Source: Asaia bogorensis (lineage in GTDB: Bacteria > Pseudomonadota > Alphaproteobacteria > Acetobacterales > Acetobacteraceae). Taken from it: DNA of 5,479 bases. The DNA lies in contig CAMBXJ010000320.1 in NCBI GenBank assembly GCA_945871455.1, positions 1 to 5,479 of the forward strand, read 5' to 3'. The position numbers and the translations under genes are program-made. This document shows, piece by piece, positions 1-5,479 of this stretch. Below the pieces are notes generated by a model. That model saw nothing but the letters and a program-made list of their open reading frames with translations. It was not told the DNA's origin and did no database searches. Position 1 is the stretch's first letter. Each line of letters opens with the position of its first letter.

Positions 1-98
1 CCGCAAATGAATAGTGGACGACGCATATCGGCACGCGCGAAAAGACACTCTCGACTCGCGCGAAGTGTGTTTGGGTTTGGTGGGGCGCGCCGCCCGCG

Positions 99-118
99 CA
101 TGGTCAACCCCGACCATG
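99..118. repeat. Short inverted repeat upstream of ctpA
   Basis: CATGGTC (99-105) and GACCATG (112-118) form a perfect 7-bp inverted repeat around a 6-nt spacer, ending 39 nt before the ctpA start codon. It could be a regulator-binding site, a leader hairpin, or the tail structure of an upstream gene that ends before this window. No T-run follows, which argues against an ordinary intrinsic terminator. The symmetry is seen directly; any function is inference. Confidence 0.4.
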
Positions 119-142
119 ACGATTTATAGAGGCGTGTAGCCC

Positions 143-148
143 GAAGGA
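143..148 (+). promoter_or_regulatory. Ribosome-binding site of ctpA
   Basis: GAAGGA lies 9 nt before the ATG at 158. A nearer ATG at 153 is in a different reading frame and sits only 4 nt after the motif, so the spacing supports 158 as the start of the protease gene. Confidence 0.6.
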
Positions 149-157
149 ACATATGCA

Positions 158-1540
158 ATGGATGTTCGTCAGCGGCGTTGGCGCAACGGGTTATTGATCG
201 GCACGGCCTTTGTCGCTGGCATCATCGCCGGGCCGACATACAACGTGCTGGGCAGCGCGTTTGCCCAGGATGGGTCGCGTACCGAAATCTACCAGTTGCT
301 GAAAGTGTTCGGCGACGTACTGGAACGCGTGCGCGCTGAGTATGTGGAGCCGGTGAACGACCGCCAACTGATCGAAAATGCCATCAACGGCATGCTGACC
401 GGCCTGGACGCCCATAGTTCCTACATGAATGCCAAGGCATTCAAGGACATGCAGGTGCAGACCAAGGGCGAATTCGGCGGTCTCGGGATCGAAGTCACCG
501 AGGAAAAGGGCCTGATCAAGGTCGTCTCCCCAATCGATGACACGCCCGCCTTCCGGGCCGGCATCAAGCCCGGCGACATCATCACGGCATTGGACGGCAA
601 GACTGTCCTCGGACTGACCCTGAACGAAGCGGTCGAGCGGATGCGCGGCCCGCCCAATTCCCGAATCATGCTGACCATCAAGCGCCAGAGCGTCGACAAA
701 CCCATCGAGGTGCCGCTGGTCCGCGAGACGATCCAGATCCAGGTCGTCAAGTCACGCATGCAGCCGGACGACATCGGCTACTTACGGTTGTCCCAGTTCA
801 GTGAGCAGGCAGCCGCCGGCGTGAAGCAGGCGATCCGGAACCTGAGCAAGCAGGCATCGGGCGGCAAGCTGAAGGCGCTGATCCTGGACCTGCGCAACAA
901 TCCAGGCGGGTTGCTCGATCAGGCCGTCGCGGTGTCGGCGGAATTCCTCAACCAGGGGGAGGTCGTCTCGACCCGCGCCCGCCATACCGAGGACAGCCAA
1001 CGCTGGGACGCGAAGGGCGGAGACCTGTTGAATGGCGCGCCGATCGTCGTGCTGATCAACGGCGGATCGGCATCGGCGTCGGAAATCGTGGCGGGGGCGC
1101 TCCAGGACCACCATCGGGCGATCCTGCTGGGGACCCGCAGCTTCGGCAAGGGATCGGTGCAGACCGTCATGCCGCTGCCCGGCAACGGCGCCATGCGGCT
1201 GACGACGGCGCGATATTTCACCCCGTCCGGTCGTGCCATCCAGGCGCTGGGCATCATACCGGACGTCAACGTGTCGGAAACTCGCGAAGACCCGGTTCGG
1301 TTCGGGGCAGAGCGGGAAGCCGATCTCAATCGCGTGCTCAGCAACCAGGGTGGCACCGGCGCGCTGCCACTGCCGCCGCGCACCGACCTTCCACCCATCG
1401 CCAGCGAACTGCCGGCCAGACCGCCGGAAGGGTTCCCGAAATTCGACCCGACCAAGCCGGATGAGACCGATTTCCAGTTGCAGCAGGCTTTGGTCCTGGC
1501 CAAGGCCATGATCGCGCGTAAAAGCGCGGCGGCGAACTGA
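158..1540 (+). CDS. ctpA: S41 family C-terminal processing peptidase (CtpA-type)
   Basis: This 460-residue serine protease trims or degrades envelope proteins from their C-termini in the periplasm. An N-terminal hydrophobic segment (about residues 11-36, ending SAFAQ) is a signal peptide or membrane anchor. A PDZ domain follows at about 108-176, starting GLGIEV and containing AGIKPGD. The S41 catalytic domain carries the GGSASASE motif (302-309). By the family pattern the nucleophile is Ser306 and the general base Lys331 in SFGKGSVQ, with Gln335 four residues later; the 25-residue Ser-Lys spacing matches Prc and plant D1 protease. The end of the domain has GRAIQALGIIPDV. The proline-rich tail (about 395-440) is common in alphaproteobacterial members. 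The start is supported by GAAGGA at 143-148. Only 27 nt separate it from the next gene, so co-transcription is likely. The family assignment is very secure; the physiological substrate is unknown. Confidence 0.96.
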   Translation: MDVRQRRWRNGLLIGTAFVAGIIAGPTYNVLGSAFAQDGSRTEIYQLLKVFGDVLERVRAEYVEPVNDRQLIENAINGMLTGLDAHSSYMNAKAFKDMQVQTKGEFGGLGIEVTEEKGLIKVVSPIDDTPAFRAGIKPGDIITALDGKTVLGLTLNEAVERMRGPPNSRIMLTIKRQSVDKPIEVPLVRETIQIQVVKSRMQPDDIGYLRLSQFSEQAAAGVKQAIRNLSKQASGGKLKALILDLRNNPGGLLDQAVAVSAEFLNQGEVVSTRARHTEDSQRWDAKGGDLLNGAPIVVLINGGSASASEIVAGALQDHHRAILLGTRSFGKGSVQTVMPLPGNGAMRLTTARYFTPSGRAIQALGIIPDVNVSETREDPVRFGAEREADLNRVLSNQGGTGALPLPPRTDLPPIASELPARPPEGFPKFDPTKPDETDFQLQQALVLAKAMIARKSAAAN

Positions 1541-1567
1541 GCCGCGGTACTGCCTGACCCGACCTTC

Positions 1568-2635
1568 ATGTTCGGCCGCCTGCGCCTGATATTTGCCGGC
1601 TGGTGGGGCTTGGCCCGTGCCTGGATGCTCGTTATGGGCATCCTCGGCACGGTCGCCGCGACCCTGCAAATTCTTGGCCCGCCTCAGGCGCTTATGTCCA
1701 AACCGGACGTGAAACCACCCCCAGCCGCCGTTCCGACGCCTGAACCTCGACCCGCACTCGCGGACCAACGGCCGGCGGCCACCCGGCCCCAGGACCGTCC
1801 GGGCCGCGATGTGCCCGGTGCCGTGGCCGACCCGGACCCTGGGCTGCTGGAATCCAACCCAGCCTCTCGCGGTGACATGCTGCCGCGGATTTCCCTCGAT
1901 GGCCGCATGCCAATGCAGGTCTATGCCGCCCCCTTCGACCGCGATACGAAGCGCGCGCGGGTGGGTCTGATCGTCGCCGGCATTGGCATGAATGAAGCTG
2001 ACAGCATCGCCGCGGCCCACACCCTGCCCAGCGGGATCACGCTGGCCGTGTCCCCCTACGCCGAACACTTTCAGAAGGCTTTGTCCGCGGCCAGGATCGC
2101 CGGGCATGAGTATTTGGTGTCCCTGCCCATGGAGCCCGAGGGATTTCCACTGAACGACCCCGGCGCCAGGGCCCTGATGACCCACCTGCCGCCCAGTCGA
2201 AACCTGGAGCAACTGGATTGGGTCCTGTCGCGGATTGGCGGGTATGTCGGGGCGACCAGTATCCTGGGACCGATGCGAGGCGAGCGGTTCTCCCTGATGA
2301 CCGATCAGATGGATGCCGTCCTGTCGGTGCTGCGATCACGGGGCCTGCTGTATGTCGATGCTCGGCGGGGTCAGGCCCGTTCCAAAGCGGTTTGGAGTGT
2401 TGCGGTCGACATCGTCATCGATGAACCCGCCAATCGGGACGCCCTGGACGCTCGGTTGGAGGAGTTGTCCCGGCTGGCGAAGGATCGCGGTAGCGCGCTT
2501 GGCGTGGCCACCGCGCCGCATCCCGTAACCTTGGAGCGGATCGCCGCCTGGACCAATTCGCTCAACAATCGGGGTTTGGTACTGGCGCCGGTGACCGCGC
2601 TGGTGGAGCCCCCCGCAACAGTGACCCGGAATTGA
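1568..2635 (+). CDS. Divergent polysaccharide deacetylase family protein (DUF610/YibQ-like)
   Basis: This 355-residue protein has a hydrophobic anchor at about residues 17-38, a proline-rich linker at about 45-100 and a divergent polysaccharide deacetylase domain at about 130-345. Family signatures are LPSGITLAVSPYA (153-165), AGHEYLVSLPMEPEGFP (178-194), NDPGARALMTHL, a GYVGA turn (225-229), RGLLYVDAR (258-266) and the terminal GLVLAPVTALV. The polar metal-site residues of ordinary NodB-like deacetylases look absent: the first strand reads VAGIGMN instead of a DD-containing motif, the segment after GYVG reads ATSILGP where active-type relatives have NNHMGS, and the last site reads ATAPHP instead of a GHP-type motif. 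A structural or binding role in the envelope is therefore as likely as catalysis. The start has only a weak ribosome-binding site, which fits translation linked to ctpA. Family call firm; activity unknown. Confidence 0.88.
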   Translation: MFGRLRLIFAGWWGLARAWMLVMGILGTVAATLQILGPPQALMSKPDVKPPPAAVPTPEPRPALADQRPAATRPQDRPGRDVPGAVADPDPGLLESNPASRGDMLPRISLDGRMPMQVYAAPFDRDTKRARVGLIVAGIGMNEADSIAAAHTLPSGITLAVSPYAEHFQKALSAARIAGHEYLVSLPMEPEGFPLNDPGARALMTHLPPSRNLEQLDWVLSRIGGYVGATSILGPMRGERFSLMTDQMDAVLSVLRSRGLLYVDARRGQARSKAVWSVAVDIVIDEPANRDALDARLEELSRLAKDRGSALGVATAPHPVTLERIAAWTNSLNNRGLVLAPVTALVEPPATVTRN

Positions 2636-3117
2636 TGGACCTGCCCTATCGCCCCAATGTCGGCGCCGCGCTGTTCGACGCCCAGGGACGGATCTTCGTG
2701 GCCCGCCGAGCGGACTTGCCGAACGCGGAAGGGGCGCCGGGCGGGTGGCAGTTGCCGCAGGGCGGGATCGACGCCGATGAGGACCCTCGGTCCGCCGTGC
2801 TGCGCGAACTGGCCGAGGAAATCGGCACCGACAAGGCCGAAATCATTGGCGAACACCCCGAGTGGTTGACCTATGACCTGCCCTCGCACCTGATCGGGGT
2901 GGCTTTGCGCGGCCGCTATCGCGGACAGCGCCAGCGCTGGTTCGCCTTGCGCTTCACCGGCCAGGACAGCGATATCCGGCTGGACCTTGACCCTCATCCG
3001 GAATTCGACGCCTGGCGCTGGGCGGAATTGTCCGAACTGCCGAGCATGGCGGTGCCGTTCAAGCGGCCGATCTATGACGTTCTGGCGGTATCGTTCGCCC
3101 GTTTTGCCGGCCGCTGA
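2635..3117 (+). CDS. rppH: RNA pyrophosphohydrolase (Nudix hydrolase RppH)
   Basis: RppH removes pyrophosphate from the 5' triphosphate end of RNA in the cytoplasm and so opens transcripts to RNase E-dependent decay. The 160-residue product begins MDLPYRPNVGAALFDAQGRI, typical of the family, followed by the GGWQLPQGG approach. The complete Nudix box GX5EX7REUXEEXGU spans residues 43-65, with metal-binding Glu58, Glu61 and Glu62. The downstream family motifs HPEWLTYDLP, RGQRQRWFALRF and EFDAWRW are all present, and length is normal. The ATG at 2635 shares its A with the TGA stop of the deacetylase gene (TGATG). A TTG three bases earlier is possible but less likely. The ribosome-binding site is poor, so translational coupling is expected. 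Other Nudix enzymes such as Ap4A hydrolases share the box, but the flanking motifs favour RppH. Confidence 0.94.
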   Translation: MDLPYRPNVGAALFDAQGRIFVARRADLPNAEGAPGGWQLPQGGIDADEDPRSAVLRELAEEIGTDKAEIIGEHPEWLTYDLPSHLIGVALRGRYRGQRQRWFALRFTGQDSDIRLDLDPHPEFDAWRWAELSELPSMAVPFKRPIYDVLAVSFARFAGR

Positions 3118-3255
3118 CGCCGGTGCCCGGCAACTGGTCTGCTGACCCTACGGGGCGTGTCGAACGGATGACCGGTCTGCGATTTTCATCCAGTCGCCAT
3201 TGACGATCGCGGCGGGAACGCCATCCTGGCGGCCTGCGATCTGGCAGATCATTGT

Positions 3256-3261
3256 GGGAGG
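3256..3261 (+). promoter_or_regulatory. Shine-Dalgarno site fixing the start of the dienelactone hydrolase gene
   Basis: GGGAGG lies 8 nt before the ATG at 3270. The open frame extends upstream to a TTG at 3252, but that codon lies before this motif and would add six residues (MWEALA) not expected in the family, so 3270 is preferred. Confidence 0.75.
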
Positions 3262-3269
3262 CTTTGGCC

Positions 3270-3935
3270 ATGGGAAAGACGATTGAACTTAAGGCGGCGG
3301 ACGGGCACAGCTTCTCGGCCTATGTCGCGGGACCGGAGAATGCCACCAAGGGCATCGTGGTCGTGCAGGAGATTTTCGGCGTCAACCACCACATGCGCGA
3401 CATGGCCGATCGGTTCGCCGCGGCGGGATACGCGGTGGTTTGCCCCGCCCTCTTCGACCGGACGGATCGCGGCGTCGAGCTCGGCTATACCGCCGACGAT
3501 GTCGCGAAAGGCCGGGAGTTTCGCATGAAGCTGTCAGACGCCCAGGTCATGGCGGACATCGAAGCCTCCGCCGCCCAGCTCGCCGGCAAGAAACTGGGCA
3601 TTGTCGGCTACTGCTTCGGCGGCACCGTCGCCTGGTGGGGCGCGACACGGACCACCAAGTTCGCCGCGTCGTCCTGCTGGTACGGCGGCGGCATCGCCGG
3701 CACGAAGGACGAGCGTCCGAACTGCGCCGTGCAGATGCATTTTGGGGAGAAGGACGCCTCCATCCCGATGACCGATGTGGACGCGATCAAGGCCGCACAG
3801 CCGAAGGTCGAATCCCATGTCTATATGGGCGCCGAGCACGGCTTCGGCTGCAATGAGCGCGCCAGCTTCAGCAAGCCGGACTATGAGCTGGCTCAGACCC
3901 GGACGATGGAATTTTTCGCGAAGCATCTCGGCTGA
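3270..3935 (+). CDS. Dienelactone hydrolase family protein
   Basis: This 221-residue cytoplasmic alpha/beta hydrolase belongs to the carboxymethylenebutenolidase family, which opens dienelactone in chlorocatechol breakdown; many members act on other, unknown esters or lactones. The protein shows the VVVQEIFGVN motif (30-39) with Glu34 at the conserved active-site glutamate position, the nucleophile elbow GYCFGG with Cys115, Asp162 in HFGEKDASIP and His190 in EHGFGC. The Cys-Asp-His triad is therefore complete, and the length fits the family (about 220-240 residues). No signal peptide is visible. It sits 152 nt after rppH and is followed 8 nt later by a strong hairpin, suggesting its own transcription unit. 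No catechol-pathway genes are in view, so the specific substrate cannot be inferred and a clcD-type name is not justified. Confidence 0.92.
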   Translation: MGKTIELKAADGHSFSAYVAGPENATKGIVVVQEIFGVNHHMRDMADRFAAAGYAVVCPALFDRTDRGVELGYTADDVAKGREFRMKLSDAQVMADIEASAAQLAGKKLGIVGYCFGGTVAWWGATRTTKFAASSCWYGGGIAGTKDERPNCAVQMHFGEKDASIPMTDVDAIKAAQPKVESHVYMGAEHGFGCNERASFSKPDYELAQTRTMEFFAKHLG

Positions 3936-3942
3936 TGCCAGT

Positions 3943-3970
3943 GACCCGACCCGGGGTGCCGGGTCGGGTC
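3943..3970 (+). terminator. Strong GC hairpin after the dienelactone hydrolase gene
   Basis: GACCCGACCCGG (3943-3954) and CCGGGTCGGGTC (3959-3970) form a perfect 12-bp stem with a 4-nt loop, starting 8 nt after the stop codon. No T-run follows, so it is either a U-poor terminator of the kind common in GC-rich genomes or a 3'-end protecting stem. Confidence 0.65.
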
Positions 3971-4392
3971 CGGACGGCCACGGGCGGATTATGCCGTACC
4001 CCCTGGCTCCGACATCCCTTTGGCGAAGCGAGCACACGCCGACAGCGCAGCACGGGACTGAATCCCGGCAAAAATCTACCTGGTGATATCATGGTCCGAT
4101 TGAACTTCATCCTGGCCACCCTGGTTTGCCTGGGCCTATCCAGCGGACCCGCGACCGCCCAGGCCCCGCAAGGCTTTCCGTCCCGCCCGATCACCCTGAT
4201 CAACGTATTCGCCGCCGGTGGGCCGTCGGATATCCATCTGCGCGTGCTAGCGGGCAAGGCGAAGGACATTTTCGGCGTTCCCGTCGTCGTCGAGAACAAG
4301 CTGGGCGGCGCCGGCACGGTCGGTCCGGCCGTGATGGCGCAGACCGCAAAACCCGACGGATACACGATTTCCTATGTCGGAGCCGGCATCTA

Positions 4393-4401
4393 CACCGTCC
4401 C
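4393..4401. repeat. Left target-site duplication
   Basis: CACCGTCCC directly precedes the inserted element and recurs unchanged at 4588-4596 directly after it. The copies are 195 bp apart and in the same reading frame (both contribute Thr-Val-Pro). The next base is G on both sides, so a 10-bp duplication with the element shifted by one base is equally compatible. Confidence 0.8.
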
Positions 4402-4421
4402 GGGTGCGATTCAACATTGTG
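4402..4421 (+). repeat. Left terminal inverted repeat
   Basis: This 20-bp end begins GGGTGCGA and ends ATTGTG. It pairs with 4568-4587 at 17 of 20 positions; the mismatches are at the 9th, 10th and 14th bases. Confidence 0.82.
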
Positions 4422-4468
4422 CGGAGCAATATCGACGACTCTACCCATGGACCGATAGACTCGGCTCC

Positions 4469-4548
4469 CCGTGATTACCACACATGATCCGGCAACCCAC
4501 CCCCTACCGCTGAAGCGCAGGTTGCCGGGTCAAGCCCGGCACTGACGG
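4469..4548. repeat. REP-like bipartite palindrome inside the element
   Basis: Arms 4469-4497 and 4520-4548 are inverted copies matching at 21 of 29 positions, with the inner nine (CCGGCAACC/GGTTGCCGG) identical, around a 22-nt spacer. The right arm itself contains a clean hairpin: TGCCGGG (4523-4529), loop TCAAG, CCCGGCA (4535-4541). The left arm has lost most of this second-level symmetry. The motif GCCGGGTCAAGCCCGGC resembles palindromic intergenic repeats that I recall as abundant in alphaproteobacterial genomes. The layout, two REP-like units facing each other, resembles a REPIN. Confidence 0.65.
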
Positions 4549-4567
4549 TGAGGCGTGTACTCGATCC

Positions 4568-4587
4568 CACAATTTTGGTTCGCACCC
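4568..4587 (-). repeat. Right terminal inverted repeat
   Basis: This 20-bp segment starts CACAATTTTGG and ends TCGCACCC; it is the imperfect inverse of the left end and is followed immediately by the second duplication. Confidence 0.82.
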
Positions 4588-4596
4588 CACCGTCCC
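4588..4596. repeat. Right target-site duplication
   Basis: This is the second perfect copy of CACCGTCCC. Reading from here the solute-binding protein resumes in the same frame as its 5' part. Confidence 0.8.
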
Positions 4597-5278
4597 GAAC
4601 CTGCAAAAGGTCGCGTTCGATCCGGCCAAGGACTTCACCTTTATCATCAGCCTGTCCGGCTATCGCATTATCGTCGCGGTGAAGGACGATGCGCGCTGGA
4701 AGAACTGGACCGAAATCGCCGCGGAAGCCCGCGCCAACCCGCTCAAGCTGACCTATTCGACCCCCGGTCTTGGCAGCGCCACGCATCTCGCCTTCGAATC
4801 CGCAGCCTATCCGTTGGGCTTGAAGATGCGCCACGTGCCTTTCCGCGGCGCCTCCGAGCAGGTGGCGGCGATGCTGGGCGAGCATATCGACCTGACCGCG
4901 GTGGGCGGCAACGTGTTCCCGATCATCGACGCCGGCCAGGCGCGTCCAGTTCTGTGGCTGACCGACGATCCCAACCCGCGCTATCCCGACGTCCCCGGCC
5001 TCAACCAGCTCGGCCTTAAATCCGAGATCGATCTGAATTTCCCCTATGGGCTGGCGGGCCCCAAGGGCATGGACCCGGCCGTCGTGAAGATCCTGCATGA
5101 CGGGTTCAAGAAGGCCATGGACACGCCGGAGCACGAAGCCGTCCTGCAGCAGCTTGACCAGCCCAACCGCTATATGAACTCCGCCGACTACGCGGCGTTT
5201 GCGATGCGCCAGATCGTCGCCTACCGCGGCGCCATGGAACGCCTGGGCATCGTGCGGAAGGAATGATCCGCCCGAATG

Positions 5279-5303
5279 GAAGGGCGCTGTCCTGGCGCCC
5301 TTC
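5279..5303. terminator. Hairpin terminator between convergent genes
   Basis: GAAGGGCGC (5279-5287) and GCGCCCTTC (5295-5303) form a perfect 9-bp stem with a 7-nt loop, 12 nt after the solute-binding protein stop codon. A short mixed tract (TGTTCCCCC) follows. The minus-strand gene ends at 5321, so the stem may serve both directions. Confidence 0.7.
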
Positions 5304-5320
5304 TGTTCCCCCGGGGTCTC

Positions 5321-5479
5321 TTACGATTCTAACTTTATATCGGCCCGCCGGATCAGGTCCGCGAAATACGCCGACTGCGCCCTGACCCGATCGCGCAACT
5401 GCGTCATCGACAGCGCGTCCGGGTAGATCCGGATGCCGCCCGCGAACTGGCTGGCCTTGAAGTCATTGTCGGAGTGTAC
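5321..5479 (-). CDS. C-terminal fragment of an unidentified protein, cut by the window edge
   Basis: Reading the minus strand from the window edge gives 52 residues with no internal stop, ending in TAA (5323-5321). The sequence starts VHSDNDFKASQFAGGIRIYP, continues through an amphipathic helical stretch (LSMTQLRDRVRAQSAYFADL) and ends IRRADIKLES. Codon use is GC-rich like the neighbours, and the reading stops 18 nt from a hairpin terminator, which supports a real gene end. The closing helix plus DIKLE resembles the C-terminus of Bug-type solute-binding proteins, which would make a convergent pair with the interrupted gene. This is a weak resemblance, and another family is possible. Confidence 0.6.
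   Translation of the reverse strand, partial: VHSDNDFKASQFAGGIRIYPDALSMTQLRDRVRAQSAYFADLIRRADIKLES

Larger units (their letters stand above)
4402..4587. mobile_element. 186-bp MITE-like non-autonomous element
   Basis: The element is bounded by terminal inverted repeats: GGGTGCGATTCAACATTGTG (4402-4421) and the complement of 4568-4587, matching at 17 of 20 positions, with the outer eight bases (GGGTGCGA/TCGCACCC) identical. A perfect 9-bp direct duplication flanks it. It interrupts a solute-binding protein gene exactly between codons for Val-Pro and Asn-Leu-Gln of the rebuilt protein. No open frame in it is long enough for a transposase, so it must be moved in trans by an enzyme recognising the same ends. 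A 9-bp duplication is known for several insertion sequence groups (for example IS1 and IS10/IS50), but I cannot assign these ends to a family. The core (4469-4548) holds a REP-like inverted repeat. Orientation is arbitrary. Confidence 0.85.
4091..5266 (+). pseudogene. Bug/TctC-family tripartite tricarboxylate transporter solute-binding protein, split by an insertion
   Basis: The intact gene would encode a periplasmic solute-binding protein of the tripartite tricarboxylate transporter class, capturing a carboxylate or related ligand. The 5' part (4091-4402, 104 residues) has a signal peptide (hydrophobic 6-19, probable cleavage after ATA at 21-23), then family motifs FPSRPITLI, FAAGGPSD, VVVENKLGGAGT and KPDGYT. 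The 3' part (4598-5266) resumes with NLQKVAFDPAKDFTFI, matching the usual FDPAKDFTPI, and runs to a normal C-terminus. The 186-bp insertion at 4402-4587 plus a 9-bp duplication adds 65 codons, including in-frame stops at 4472-4474 and 4511-4513. Without these 195 bp the frame encodes 326 residues, the usual family length. The ATG at 4091 is chosen because the signal peptide starts there; the frame is open further upstream without family sequence. No other defect is visible, so the disruption looks recent. No permease (TctA/TctB) genes are adjacent. The 5' part would be made as a 127-residue truncated product. Confidence 0.88.

Noticed and set aside
1..129. Open plus-strand frame from the window edge to a TAG at 127
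   Set aside because: The translation is arginine-rich, low in recognisable motifs and does not resemble the EnvC-like C-terminus that often precedes ctpA; stops near positions 8-14 in the other two frames could equally be the end of an upstream gene.
782..2212. Long open frame of 476 codons on the minus strand
   Set aside because: It lies antisense to ctpA and the deacetylase gene, both with clear family motifs. Its product is rich in Arg, Gly, His and Gln without recognisable domains, as expected for an antisense shadow in GC-rich DNA.
3104..3133. Hairpin TTGCCGG / CCGGCAA spanning the rppH stop codon as a terminator
   Set aside because: The 7-bp stem has a 16-nt loop, competes with shorter GC pairings and is not followed by a T-run; such pairings are easily found by chance in GC-rich DNA.
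3200..3228. TTGACG as a promoter -35 box upstream of the dienelactone hydrolase gene
   Set aside because: The -35 match is good, but no acceptable -10 box lies 16-18 nt downstream, so a promoter cannot be supported from sequence alone.
3252..3269. Upstream TTG start for the dienelactone hydrolase gene
   Set aside because: The GGGAGG ribosome-binding site lies inside this stretch and is correctly spaced for the ATG at 3270.
4053..4067. Small palindrome CGGGA-N5-TCCCG before the solute-binding protein gene
   Set aside because: A 5-bp stem is too short to distinguish from chance in this base composition.
3935..4090. N-terminal extension of the solute-binding protein reading frame
   Set aside because: The extension includes the terminator hairpin of the previous gene and shows no family sequence; a proper signal peptide begins at 4091.

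Overview
This GC-rich window looks like chromosomal DNA from an alphaproteobacterium, most likely of the Rhodospirillales/Acetobacteraceae type. The evidence is the block order ctpA - divergent polysaccharide deacetylase - rppH, which I recall as conserved in that group, the strong G/C preference at third codon positions, and a Bug/TctC-type solute-binding gene of the kind these bacteria carry in large numbers. The assignment is inference from gene content and order; no rRNA or other marker gene is present.

Layout. Positions 1-157 are a leader region with no supported gene; it holds a 7-bp inverted repeat (99-118) and the ribosome-binding site of ctpA. Positions 158-3117 form a tight same-strand block, probably an operon: a membrane-anchored S41 C-terminal processing protease, a membrane-anchored divergent polysaccharide deacetylase-like protein, and the RNA pyrophosphohydrolase RppH, whose ATG overlaps the preceding stop codon (TGATG). 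The first two act at the cell envelope and the third in mRNA decay. Positions 3118-3269 are a gap with no convincing site except the Shine-Dalgarno sequence of the next gene. A dienelactone hydrolase family gene (3270-3935) follows and ends in a strong GC hairpin (3943-3970). The rest of the gap up to 4090 shows nothing I can support.

Positions 4091-5266 hold the most notable locus: a Bug/TctC-family periplasmic solute-binding protein gene split by a 186-bp insertion (4402-4587). The insertion has 20-bp terminal inverted repeats (17 of 20 matching) and a perfect 9-bp direct duplication (CACCGTCCC) on either side. It encodes no transposase, so it is a MITE-like non-autonomous element. It brings two in-frame stop codons. 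Removing element plus one duplication (195 bp, 65 codons) restores an uninterrupted 326-residue protein of normal family length. Inside the element lies a second, independent structure: two inverted copies of a REP-like palindrome.

After the solute-binding gene comes a hairpin terminator (5279-5303). The window ends in the C-terminal part of a convergent minus-strand gene (5321-5479) that I cannot name with confidence.
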